A DNA stretch of 35,892 nucleotides from Melampsora larici-populina 98AG31. Its lineage: Eukaryota; Basidiomycota; Pucciniomycetes; Pucciniales; Melampsoraceae. The notes below the pieces were generated by a model that worked only from the letters and a program-made list of their open reading frames with translations, was not told where the DNA came from and did not search any database. A program made the translations under genes and the position numbers. Positions 22,301 to 33,491 of the stretch are shown here, piece by piece; positions within the stretch are counted from its first letter, which is position 1, and each line of letters starts with the position of its first letter. The DNA lies in contig NW_006768828.1 of assembly GCF_000204055.1 (NCBI RefSeq), positions 520,727 to 556,618 on the forward strand. The letters run 5' to 3'.

Positions 22301-22644
22301 GAAGTCGGAGGTGACTTTTCTGATGAGAGAACTGAGCGCTCACAAGCAATGATGAATGGTCAGGGGGTCAGGAGACCAAAGACTTCAACCAATCTGATGA
22401 TGAGCAGAATGAAGAATGGAAATCAAATGATGATGTCAGTTTTACAAATTTTCATTTAAATTCATCAGGACCTCAGCCGGATGTCGGGTACTCTATAGCC
22501 GGGGTTGATTCGATCAAAGTCAGTTTCCCAAATTCATCCAACCAATCAACTCACCTTCATATCAGTTTACTTATCAGATTTACAAATATCGAACCATCCA
22601 CACACACATCCTTATCGATCAGCAGAAAAAACGTGAAATCAATC
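19319..22644. other. 3.3 kb spacer, no convincing gene
   Basis: Frames here are short and show no recognisable domain. The first 240 bp is homologous to the upstream region of paralogue A. TTACCGTATCTG occurs twice, at 19611-19622 and 19670-19681, bracketing an imperfect GC-rich inverted repeat. A 26-bp string at 21270-21295 recurs with two differences at 21979-22004. A short frame at 19881-20063 is more CpG-rich than its surroundings but matches nothing I know. The last 200 bp is probably the promoter of the cytochrome b5 fusion gene. Confidence 0.4.
19611..19681 (+). repeat. paired TTACCGTATCTG motifs around an inverted repeat
   Basis: The 12-mer TTACCGTATCTG appears at 19611-19622 and 19670-19681. 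Between them is an imperfect inverted repeat (ACTCCGACC ... GGTCGGCGGAGT). It lies about 290 bp upstream of the chosen start of paralogue B. A related string, ATACCGTATTTG, lies at about 12361 upstream of paralogue A, so it may be a regulatory element of this pair. Function is inferred from position only. Confidence 0.4.
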
Positions 22645-24920
22645 ATGGCCAACGTTCCATCATCAGATAGCTATCTCAATATCTTCAGTACCCTTCCTGC
22701 CGGCAAAAAGCTCAAGCCATTCTCTCGTCAAGAAGTAGGCCAGCATGCGAAAGAAGGTGATTTATGGTGTATAGTCGACACCGCGGTCTATGATCTTTCT
22801 TCATTCGTCGATATGCACCCAGGTGGTGCATCAGTTCTGCTAGATAAAAATGTGGCTGGGAAGGATGCCACTGAGGCTTTCTTTGGTCTTCACCGTTCTG
22901 AAGTGTTGAAGAAATACGGCCGGTAAGCGTTCTTCATCCGAATGATCTATTGGATGACAACTAACTATCAGTCTCATCATATAATCGCTAGCTACCTGAT
23001 CGGAAACATTCAAGGCGAGCAGCCGAAGTATATGCTGCAAAAGGACGGCGAGCTCTCCTTGGTACCTCACTCTGAGCCAGGCTGGCTTTCTAAAGGGTAC
23101 TCGTCGCCATACTATAACGAAGGACATCGCAAGTTTCAGAAGGCCATGCGTCTCTTTTTCGATCAACACGTTACTCCTCAGGCTCGTGAACATGAATTGA
23201 CAGGCAAGAAAATCACCCAAGAATTAGTAGATCTGATGGGTACAACCCATGTCAACGCCATGAGATTGGGCCCAGGTAAACACTTACACGGCTTGACATT
23301 ACCGTCGGGGCTTAAAGGGGAAGACTACGATTATTTTGTAAGTCCTTCCAAGTGACACCCGCCTTATACGCCTCTAACCTCGTTTTCGCATTACCTATGT
23401 TATCTGCTTCGATTCTTTAGCATGAACTTATCCTCACTCAAGAGATGGGGCGAACCGGAGCCCGTGGTTTCTCAGACGGGATGTTAGGTGGAATGGTCAT
23501 TGGTCTCCCGCCGGTGTTGAACTTTGGCTCGCCTGAATTAAAGAGCAAGATCATTCCTGAAGTTTTATCCGGCAAAAAATACATTGCTTTGGCTATCTCA
23601 GAGGCCTTTGCCGGAAGTGATGTTGCCGGATTGCGATGTACCGCGGTTAAGACGCCCGATGGAAAGCACTACATTGTCAATGGCACTAAGAAATGGATCA
23701 CCAACGGCACCTTTGCCGACTACTTTTCCACTGGTGTTAGAACTGACAAAGGGCTCAGTATGTTGCTCATCGAACGTGGGGAGGGAGTAGAAACAAAGCC
23801 GATCAAGACTAGTTATTCGCCAGCTGCAGGAACTGCATATATCTCATTTGACAATGTTAAGGTTCCAGCAACGAACTTATTGGGTGTAGAAAACAAGGGA
23901 TTACAAGTCATATTGTCTAATTTCAATGTTAGTCCTCTACGTTTTTGTCGCCCGACAAATCTGCTAAACAAGACTTTCTTTATCACAGCACGAGCGATGG
24001 ATTATGTGCTGTGGAGTGATTAGGGCATCCCGCTTTGTCACTGAGGAATGCTTGAAGGTTAGCTTGAATTTTTCGAACGGTTTCCAGTCCTTTTGCCTTC
24101 TCAAAAAGGAGAGCCAAGTCCAAAACACTACGGCTAACCGAGTGGTTGAAACTTTTTCATTTCTAGTGGGCTCATCAACGTAAAGTTTTCGGAAAGCCTT
24201 TGATCAATCAGCCTGTAATCAGGTAAGTTGCCACGTCGATGATATCTCACGATTTACTGTTAAACTTCTTGGTATCACTTTTGCTGCAGACAAAAGTTCG
24301 CGCAGATGTTTGCAAAGTGCGAAGCCACTCAGTCCTGGTTAGAACATGTGACATATCAGATGAACAAGGTAAGCTTGGCTCATTGACTGATTGTTTTAAT
24401 TTTACCTACTCATTCGCTACTTTACACCAGATGTCCTATGCCGAACAAGCCGATCTATTAGCCGGTCAGATTGGTCTTTTGAAAGCATATTCAACTCGGG
24501 TTGCCCATGAAGTTGCCGACGAAGCAGTCCAGTGAGTCTTTGTCGCATCATGCTGTTTAGTTCTTTCACGCTCCATGTCTCTAATCGACTTGTTTTACTC
24601 AGGATCTTTGGAGGCCGAGGAATTTCGGCTACCGGTATGGGTCGATTCGTTGAAATGTTTCAACGCTCGTACAAATTTGATGCCGTCCTTGGTGGCTCCG
24701 AAGGTTTGTCTAGAGTTCTTGTCTGTTTTGAATAGACTCGTTCATATAATGATGGCTGAGATCCAAAATATCCCAATTCTATAGAGATCCTCTTCGACCT
24801 GGGTGTCCGTCAAGTAAGTACAGCATGGACCTTCATCACATAATTGCAACGTACCCCTGACGTGTTTGTCTTCATCTTACTTTCTAGGCTATGCGAAAAA
24901 TGCCGAATGCGGTCTTATGA
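22645..24920 (+). CDS. cytochrome b5-acyl-CoA dehydrogenase fusion
   Basis: Ten exons (22645-22922, 22992-23337, 23421-23927, 23989-24057, 24167-24222, 24290-24368, 24431-24531, 24603-24703, 24785-24813, 24888-24920) give 532 residues. An N-terminal cytochrome b5 domain carries HPGG at residues 58-61; H58 and H83 are the expected haem ligands. It is followed by a full FAD-dependent acyl-CoA dehydrogenase with AISEAFAGSDVAGL, a K-K-W-I-T-N-G segment, RKVFGKP, IFGGRGI and LGGSEEILFDLG. The usual C-terminal YEGT glutamate is replaced by Gly in LGGSEE. Glu379 in NHERW matches the helix position used as base by the long-chain and isovaleryl enzymes and is the likely catalytic residue. Fungal proteins of this architecture are known, but their substrates are poorly defined. 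The haem domain could pass electrons from FADH2. No mitochondrial leader or C-terminal SKL-type signal is evident. ATG 22645 is the first in-frame ATG. Confidence 0.9.
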
Positions 24921-25989
24921 GTCAAGAAGCAGTCCTCCTTTATTTTTTTCGCGTATAGCGATGCTCGTGGCTGTTCAAATTCCTTTTGCGTGTCCTTAAC
25001 ATTGGCCAATTAGTTGTGGGAAGGCGAAGAACCGAAAACACAAATCCTTCATTTTTTGAAAGTCGTGTATGATCAGTCCTTCTTTCTTTTTCGCCTTGTA
25101 TGTTATTTTGTCATTTTAAGAGTTTGATGTGTTATGGTAGTGAGCAGTATTTGTTACGGTGGATTTATTTGTATCATCAGTACTAGTTATCTCGCGTGGC
25201 TATGATTCTTTTGGGGATCAGGGAGACTCAAGCATGTTACATTTCTTTTTAAATTTATCATACATGGTGGAAAGACAATGTATCACTTCAAGCAGGGAGT
25301 TTAATGTTTAGTCATCTGACCATAATCAAGTATGTCAAAGTTCATTTCAACATCATTCTTGACTCTCGTGCGTTTCAATTATCAAGTGACTCTCATGTTC
25401 AATGGTCTTCCTGGCTTGCTCTTTGAGTAATCTGATTCTATCAAGTGTTGATATCTTGCATAGATCAAACTATCAATCACTCAGCTTGTGTGAATAAGAT
25501 TTCACATCTGAGTGTCTGAGACTGAAGTGGAGCACAGGATGACATCACATGACTTGATTTCCAGCTTGGCTTGGTGAATTACTATGGACAATGTTGAGGT
25601 TTTCATTGATATCCTCTTTATCAAATCATTTTTTCAATGTCTTATGAGTGAAATCAGGGAATAAATCAATCTTCATGTGCTCCAGTCTCCAGAATCTTTC
25701 ACAAATCTTTCCTTGGGCTATAAAAGAAGCAATGCTGATCAATTTACATACTGTGTGAGCCTGGTAATTGAGGGGTGATGGCCCCGGAGAGCAGACTCTA
25801 TCGGGGTGATGCTTGAGCGTGTCCGCCCCGTTATGCTCCAAAACGGGGCACCGCGTCGCATAAAGTAAATCGCGGTCGCGTCTTCGGACGTCAAATGCAG
25901 GAAATTGACAAATCCAAATAACACAATACCTTCGAACCCATCCTACAAATCAATCTAGAACATATCGAACAAGAAACTCTCTCAACTAT
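24921..25989. other. spacer between the b5 fusion gene and CMR1
   Basis: This 1.07 kb has no recognisable gene. It holds the 3' region of the upstream gene and, from about 25,770, a GC-richer segment that is probably the CMR1 promoter, with a perfect 8-bp hairpin at 25825-25849. Confidence 0.45.
25825..25849. promoter_or_regulatory. GCCCCGTT hairpin in the CMR1 upstream region
   Basis: GCCCCGTT (25825-25832) and AACGGGGC (25842-25849) form perfect 8-bp arms around a 9-nt loop, about 140 bp before the CMR1 start. In AT-rich surroundings this GC-rich dyad could be a binding site for a dimeric regulator. That is inference from symmetry and position. Confidence 0.4.
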
Positions 25990-28002
25990 GGCGATCCTAA
26001 CAGACTAGTGAGCTCTTAGACCAACTCCTAAAGGGACCTGACGATTAGCTTATAAACTTCTTCATCCGGATTTGGGAAACGGCGTAACAAAAGCGAAAGA
26101 CAGAGGCAAGAGAATATCAAAAAGAACCAATCCTTGCTTTCTTCACTAAGCATAAAGCCTCTGATCACCAAGCGAAAAGAATCCCCTTCATCCAACGCCA
26201 GCACGCCAGTCAAGAAGCGGGTCAAATCGCCTGTACAAAATGTGGTACCACCTAGACGACATGCTACTAGGTCTTCGATGCGGCTCAATGGACAAAAACT
26301 TGCTCCAGAGGAGTTAGAACTGAAGATCAAGATTGATGAAGAAGTGAACGAGAAGGCTAGCAAAGAGAAAGAAAGATTAAAACATTCAGATCGAACCTTG
26401 GTTGCTGAAAGCTGGAGAATCAAGGATGAAGATTCAGAAAGTTTGACAAACGGACTGTTTGAGTCATTTTCACCTAGTTTGTTTAAGCCACAGAAGTCTA
26501 TGAAACAAGAGGAGGTAAATCTGGATTATCAAAATGGTAGTGATGATCAATATGACCGATTGGTAGATGAGTTGAATGGGATGAGACTGACAGCCATGAA
26601 TAAGGTGTGCCCGAGCCGGATCTATTGTATGACGTTTCACCCGACAGTCGAAAAGAACTTGATTTTCATGGGAGATAAGGTGGGAGGGGTCGGGATTTGG
26701 GACGCGGCGGCAGAAAATCGGCAGTCTAATAAAGGGAGCACAAGTCAAGAGGTGAAGGAAGAAGCTTCAGATGAACCCGATGCGAAGCCTGTGAAGAAAG
26801 AGGAACCGGAGGAGGAGGATCAAGAAGATCTGGAGCCGGCAGAAGGACGTTCATTCTTTATTCAAGCTCATCCTCGATCATCAGTTTCTGCTATCCAGAT
26901 TCATCCGACCAATCATCATCTCGTCTATACCGCCTGTTATGATTCGACCGTTCGTGAACTGAACTTTGAAACCAAACAGAGTACAGAGATTCTGGATGGG
27001 GACAGTCTGTCATCAGACGAGATGCTCTTCTCCGCCTTTGAATTTGCCAACGATGGTCGTGAGCTATACTGTTCTGATAACTCTGGTGGAATCTCACATC
27101 GTGATTTGAGAGAGCCAAAGGAAAAGGCCAGAAGATGGGAGGTCTCAAAGAAAAAGATTGGTTGTGTAAGTCTATGTCCCACCTCGGATAATCGATGGGC
27201 TGTTACCGCCGGCTTAAATCGAGAGATGCGGTAAGTTTCGTTAAATATTCGCGACTGTTCTTCATGCCGCAATTGTTGTGTATTTACTCATGCCGCAACC
27301 TTCCGTATCGTCTAATCTTAATTACTCAAACATCAGGATATGGGACCTCAAAATTCTCACCGGACTCTCAACCGACAGCGAGCTTTCAACGCTTGAATCC
27401 AAAGCTTGCGTGGTTAATTATTCGCATAGACTGGCTTGCTCTTCTGCTTTCTTTAATCCGCTGGGCAACAAATTGTTGAGCACGAGTTATGACGATCACT
27501 TGAGGGTTTGGGACCTTGATCTTAGTCAGAGTGATACTTGGGCTGAAAGCGACTTTGAACCAACCTACAAGGCCAGACATGATAATCAGACGGGTCGTTG
27601 GGTTTCGGTACGTCTTCAATCCCGATGTGTTTTTGGGTCTGTTTTGTGTGGATGTACTGACTCGGTCATATCCCTCTCATAGGTATTCAAGGCAAGATGG
27701 TGTCCGAATCCACATTTGCCATCGCATTTCACAGTTGGTAATATGAAACGTAAGTTTGTTAGTTTACATCAGGCTAGGTTGGTATGCATCAGGACTGATG
27801 TGATGCTCCTTTGATGGAATGACTACTGTGACACCGTACCACAGAGAAACTCGACGTATATTCCTCTAAAGGAGAGCTATTGAAACAGTTTACAGATCCT
27901 TATCTTACTACCGTGCCAGCTGCCACTGCTCAGCATCCTAGTCTCTCGGCACGGATAGCGGGTGGAACGGCGGGTGGAAAGGCTTATTTATGGACCCTTT
28001 GA
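25990..28002 (+). CDS. CMR1: CMR1/WDR76-type WD40 DNA-damage protein
   Basis: Five exons (25990-26009, 26094-27230, 27337-27607, 27683-27749, 27845-28002) give 550 residues in phase. The tiny first exon encodes MAILTDY; joined to exon 2 it yields MAILTDYERQRQENI, matching the family's usual T-D-Y-E-x-x-R-x-x-N-I opening, and that decided the start. A basic linker follows. The WD40 region begins around CMTFHPTVEKNLIFMGDK and includes GIWD, FIQAHPRSSVSAIQIHP, VYTACYDSTVRELNF, HRDLREP, MRIWDL, TSYDDHLRVWDL and a closing GGKAYLWTL. A long Glu/Lys-rich insertion lies within the first part of the propeller. The yeast relative is a nuclear chromatin-associated protein that binds damaged DNA and responds to replication stress. 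PSO2 lies 453 bp downstream on the same strand. Confidence 0.9.
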
Positions 28003-28455
28003 ATGATTGTCCATGTTTTTTTTCAATATTGTACCTTTCTGTGATACTCAGCATCTTTTTTGGCTTGTGATATCACTCGTAGATTACTTTGATTTGTTGT
28101 TCTTGTTGTTCTTGTTGTTTCTTATCTATTTATTTGCTTTCTGAGCAGGTTTTCTTACATAGGCTTTGATCCTGCCACAAGCTTGATTCGTTTTGTCTGT
28201 GCTCTGCTGGTTCAGGTTTCCCTGTAAATCACGCTGGAATACCTTATAGTGCATACTGCAGAACAAACAAGACGAAGAAAGGGTCAGCCAGTAAGCTTAA
28301 CCGGTACTTTCATGGCCCTGATAAGCTATAACTTGGCCGGACCGAGAAAGTGATTGTATTAATACAAAGCGCATTGAAATATTTTCGTGGCAAGTTCTCT
28401 CTTTATATCTTTTTATATCTCATGAATTTCTCTTGCTTTAAGCTTCATTTTGAAC
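28003..28455. other. CMR1-PSO2 intergenic region
   Basis: The 453 bp contains the CMR1 3' end (T-rich tracts from 28,015; a TTGTTGTTC repeat near 28,095) and presumably the PSO2 promoter. No gene is seen. Confidence 0.5.
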
Positions 28456-31443
28456 ATGGGCAATTCGAGCCATCCGAAAACTACGAACCAGGGCACTTCA
28501 CGCGGCTTGAAATCGCCAAAGCCTCAAGTCACTCCGAAAAAAGATCAACGAGCTATCACAAGCTTCTTCACCGACGCGTCTCGCCAGAGACAGAATTCAA
28601 TTGGGGATATCTTATCGGCAGACGAGAGTCCTTCGATCCACCCCTCTTCCTCAAAGCCTGTTGTAGTCACGGTCAAGCGCAAACGAGTGGTCGAAAAAGA
28701 TGCGGTGCCATCGGTTACCCTTGATCACAAGCCGAACAAACGGAATTTGAGATCTAGCTCGAGAAAGAATTCTTCAACAAATCATAACAATGAGATAGCC
28801 ATCGAAATACAATCTGATTCACCTGAAGAATTTGCGATACCTGCTCGCAAGTTACCTAAGGAGCCCTTGAAACAAGATGAAAAACGTGGACCGATAGATG
28901 ATGATTTTGTTCCAGACGAAGGAGAAGAATACGTACGACCACCTGAATTACAAGATGATGAAGACGATGACTTTTGGCAAAATTGTTCAGATTCGAGCGG
29001 GACGCTTAGAGGCGAGAGCGTGTTCTCTGATTCAGAAAATGAAGACTTAATAGAGATACTTGAAGAAAAGTCCAACGCTGAAACGTCTGAGACCATTTGT
29101 CCAATCTGTAGCGTCACACTTGAGGGCGTCTCACTTGACGAAGCAGAGAGGCATGTGAATGGATGTTTAGATGGAAGCTCGAGCACACAACTTCCTACGC
29201 TTTCCACTGGTACTCAAAAATCACATCCTCGCCCCCTAAACTCTATTCGACCGCTTCCCAGCTCATCCAAGATCAAGTTGCCCGACAAGACATCTGACTC
29301 GCAACAAATCAAACTGTCGAAAAAAACCATCACATCCGAATCCAATGCTTTTGGTGCTCTCATGCGTGGCAAGAAGGAAGAAAATGCCTGGAAACTTTCT
29401 GAACAAGACTCAAATCACTCCAAGAAAGGAAAACAAAGTATGAAACGGTCAAAGATTGATCAAAGTGCAGTCAATGTACCTTTCTACAAGATTATGGAAG
29501 GTACTACTATCGCTGTAGATGCCTTCAAATATGGCAAGATCCCAAACATTACAGCGTATTTTTTATCTCACGCCCATGCTGACCATTACACCAGATTAAG
29601 TCATACCTGGGATCATGGTTTCGTTTATTGTAGTCAGACCACGGCAAATCTTATATGTCACAACCTCGGCGTCAAAAAACAATGGGTTAAGCCTCTGAAG
29701 GATAATGAACCTACGATGGTAGATGGGGTGAAGGTGACGGTATTGGATGCAAATCAGTTGAGTACCTTTTTCTCTTTAAGGCTATCACTTTCAAGTAGAT
29801 GACTTCTATCTTTATTACTCATTCCCATTTATGTTTCTCGATAGCTGTCCAGGATCTTCTTTGTTTTTATTTGAAGGTGTCAAGCCACAAGGAAAACCCT
29901 TTCGGTATCTGCATTGCGGAGATTTCAGAGCATCACCTGCTCAACTCAGACATCCGGCGTTGAAGGACAAAAAGATTGATATTTGCTATCTCGATACGAC
30001 CTATTTAAGTTAGTCTCCTGTTCTACTGCCATTTGCTCACTGATATCATTGAAAAAAATAATCAGACTTATTGCAAGTGACTTATATACGAAAATGTCTT
30101 CTTACCGCTTCCCAATGTCCAGACCCAAAGTACTGTTTTCCAGCTCAAGAACAAGTCATCAATGCATGTTCTGATTTGGTGAAATCACGAGTTGTGGATA
30201 CCGATAAGACTGCTCTGAAACGAGGAAATGTTCCGGTTCTCAACAAGGATACTATAAAATCGGGCGCATTGCTCAAGGGTTGGCTCAATGCAGGACAATC
30301 GGCCAAAGAAGAAACTGAAACAATAAGCGCTTCTATCGATATCCCGGACGAGCCAAAGGATGTAAACCCCACCATCCCAGAAATGAAAGATAATGGCCCA
30401 AAAATCCCTCGAATTGTCAGTTAAATCTGACCAAGACGATCATGTTGAAGACTGATTTTTTGTCGTTATTTCAATGTTAGTTTCAAATGGGAACGAAAGC
30501 CGATTCGTTGAATTCAAAGGACGAATCAATCCTCGTCTTAATTGGAACATATACAATTGGCAAAGAACGAATTGTTAAACAGATTGCCAAGTCGATTGGA
30601 TCGAAAATTTATTGTGACACACGAAAGTCACTGATCTTCAAATGTATTGAAGATCCAGAGTTACATGAATTGATGACTGATGATCCTTTTAAGGCTCAGG
30701 TTCATGTTACTAATCTCTTCGCGATCAAAAATGAGATGCTTGAAGAATATTTGCGTCGGTTTCGTGGCCATTTCACTCACAGTTTAGTCATTCTTCTTTT
30801 ATCAGATGGCCTTATTTTGTAGCTCTCAATCGCTTACAAGTTCTCCCACTCTACAGTAATCGGATTGAGACCCACAGGGTGGACTTATAAACCTGACGCG
30901 TTGACCAGTTCTGCTCATCCCCCAGTGCCTAAAGTACTTGAAATGTTCCAGTCGTCTGAAGCTGGACCGTCCAATCACCCCGGTCGAAGTCACTCAAGCT
31001 TGTCTCTATCCTCAACGCGATAGTACGGAACGATGTCAAGCGTTTGGAGTACCCTACTCAGAGCATTCGGTTTGTCTCATCTGGACCTAATATACTTAGG
31101 CGCTCTTCCCGCTGTTGAGTCTATCATTGCCGATGGAAGGAATTAAACTGACTTGTTGTTATGTTTTTATAATCATCCGAATTAGTCATTCTTTGAATTA
31201 ACATGTTTTTGTGTCTCGATGGACTGGGTGAAGATTATTCCGACTGTCAATTGTGGAAGTCCAGCTTCACGGTAAGTCACCATTCGGCCTATCTATACGC
31301 CATTCTCATAACTGATCAAATCCATTGGATCCAAAAGGGCAAAGATGAAAGTATGGTTCGAAAGATGGCAAGCTGAACGTAAGAGGCGTATTGAAGCCAA
31401 CTTACCACTTTTTATTGAACCTCGATCTGAGGCCTACTGGTGA
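28456..31443 (+). CDS. PSO2: PSO2/SNM1 DNA interstrand cross-link repair nuclease, with one frame anomaly
   Basis: The likely exons are 28456-29756, 29845-30008, 30123-30415, 30481-30781, 30857-31069, 31186-31271 and 31338-31443, encoding roughly 800 residues. The product is a nuclear 5' exonuclease of the metallo-beta-lactamase/beta-CASP class that processes interstrand cross-links. In order: a PIP-like box QRAITSFF (residues 31-38), an acidic linker, a UBZ-type finger (C215, C218, H233, C237), then the nuclease with HAHADH (372-377), [39 protein letters not shown] and VPYSEHSSF. The exon 1 donor is GTTGAG, and two others are GTTTAG and GTTTGT, so weak donors are common here. Exon 5 does not keep frame: RPTGWTYKP and PQRDSTERC...VPYSEHS lie in frames one base apart, with an in-frame TAG at 31021. 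An extra short intron (for example 30908-30989) or a one-base indel would explain it. Confidence 0.87.
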
Positions 31444-32197
31444 AAAGTCAAATTTTCTTGAAAGATTAACTTCCAATCTTTACACATAGATTATATTTTC
31501 ATTTGATTTATACGCCAAGCAGTTTTTATATCTATGTATATTTACTTTTGATCAATTGTAGCATTGTTACTTATCTCTTCATCCTCTCTCTTGCTTACAT
31601 GATCTGGCTGTTGTATCTTTAGAAGATAGCACATATGATGTTCATCACGAGAAATGTATCGGATTGTCTACTTTCAACATCGTTAAGATTTAAAGCTTTG
31701 ACTAGAGAGAACATGTTCTTATTAGCACCCTCATAGGTAGGATCAAGCCATCCATATGCCATATCCGTCGGAGAGGCTCAGGGAAAGTCTCTATTTGACG
31801 ACTCAACCAACTAACCTTGCATCGATACGTTCAAGGAGAGCCATATATGCTAGTAGCAGGGATAAATATTCAACGTTTGGACTTCTAGAAGCAACATAAT
31901 TCTGAAATTACAACAAAACACATTGAGGTATCGCTATAAAACTGTAGTCCTCAATAATAGAAGTCACTATCGAATACTTCTTATACACGTATAAACACTG
32001 ATTTTGAATATCGGAGAATTGATATTGAAGTAAATATTTAAGCAAAGTTTAATTTGATGGAAACTAAATGCCTTAATGCAAGATATGATCCATCAAAGTC
32101 TTCTAATGGTCTTGCCTCTTCGCCACATTGGACCACAAGATTTGACTTCTTCCAAGTATCGTCCGGTTTGATTGACGATCATTCTCCATAAGGTTTT
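31444..32197. other. convergent 3' region between PSO2 and HEM12
   Basis: This AT-rich 750 bp separates two genes that run towards each other. It should hold both 3' untranslated ends. No reading frame with recognisable features is present. Confidence 0.5.
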
Positions 32198-33491
32198 TCA
32201 TTTCACTTCTCTAGCTTTTCGACTTTCTTCATGAACAGCTTCCAAAAAGGCACGCATACATTCTGGATCTACACCAGGTGTGATACCATGACCTAGATTA
32301 GCAATATGAGGTAAATCACCTCTGAAACCACCATTTGATTTATCAAACATTAACTTGACGTATCTTTTAATTGAATCGGGTGAAGAATGTAAGATAGCAG
32401 GATCTAAGTTGCCTTGTAAAGCGATTTTAGTTGAATTGGATTCTAATGATTTAATAGCAAATTCAGGTTCAATCTTCCAATCTAATCCAATAGTAGTATA
32501 ATCCGATTCAGATAATGATTTTAATTGATTTGATTGATTGGCTCCTTTTGCAAAAACGATCATTGGTACAATAGGTAAATTCTCTTTAATCAAACCTTCT
32601 TTAACTAATTTACCCACTTGAATTAGAAAAGGTAAACTGAATTTTTTGAAATCGTATGAATTAAGTTCACCTGCCCATGAATCAAAGACTTGAATGACTT
32701 GACAGCCCGATTTGATTTGAAGTAATAAATGAATTGAACAAACTATTGAAAGTTTTTCTAATAATTGGATTGATAGTTCAGGTTCTTCAAATAACCATTT
32801 CTTAGCCGTATCAAAACTAGTGGCTTTCGAACCATTTAAACCTGTTGAAGTTGTTCCAGCACTACTACCACTACCACCACTAGTCATATAAGCAAACAAA
32901 GTCCAAGGAGCACCTACAAAGCCAATCAAAGGTATTTCATTATCTAATGCTTCGACCGTTAATTCGATTGCATCATAAACATATTGTAATTTAGATTTCA
33001 ATTCGATTTCATCGATCGGTTTGTTGATCATATCTTTCATTTCTTGATTGGTTTGAATCGGATTTGGAAAGATCGGACCTGGTTTCATAATCACTTCCAT
33101 ATCTAATGCTTGTGGTATCACTAAAATATCTGAAAAAATTATGGCTGCATCTAATAATCCTTTATATCTTTTGATTGGTTGCATCGTAATTTCAGTGGCT
33201 AAAGTTGGAGTCCTGCAAATTTCGAAAAAATCATGCGATTCTCTTAACTAGTCCAAAACCGGGGGGCAAGGGGAAGGGGAAGGGCAATTTTTGTGGTTAG
33301 TTTACCATTCTTTTTTGGTTTGGTTTGGTTTATGAGAAAAAGTGAAGAAAGATTACTTTACGAAATTCAGGTAAATAACGACCTGCTTGACGCATTACCC
33401 ATACTGGTGATCTTTCAGTTGGTTTTCCAGATGCAGCTCTAATCAAAAGATCATTTTTAGGTACCCTTCTTTGATTTGTTGATCCATTCAT
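32198..33491 (-). CDS. HEM12: uroporphyrinogen decarboxylase
   Basis: Two exons (33491-33357, 33247-32198) on the minus strand give 394 residues. The enzyme decarboxylates uroporphyrinogen III to coproporphyrinogen III in cytosolic haem synthesis. Exon 1 carries the first family signature ([16 protein letters not shown]). Exon 2 opens with [10 protein letters not shown] and has [13 protein letters not shown], whose Asp85 matches the essential substrate-binding aspartate, and the second signature [22 protein letters not shown] marks the C-terminal part. The usual length is about 360-370; the excess comes mainly from a Gly/Ser/Thr-rich insertion ([13 protein letters not shown]) just after the second signature. 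The start is the ATG shortly before the conserved N-terminal region. The donor after PEFRK is GTAATC and the acceptor CTAG; the intron is 109 bp. PSO2 converges from the other side. Confidence 0.94.

Noticed and set aside
26028..26423. Minus-strand 131-residue frame over the CMR1 start
   Set aside because: It is antisense to a clearly recognised coding exon; its Ser/Phe/Leu-rich composition mirrors the Lys/Glu-rich sense frame.
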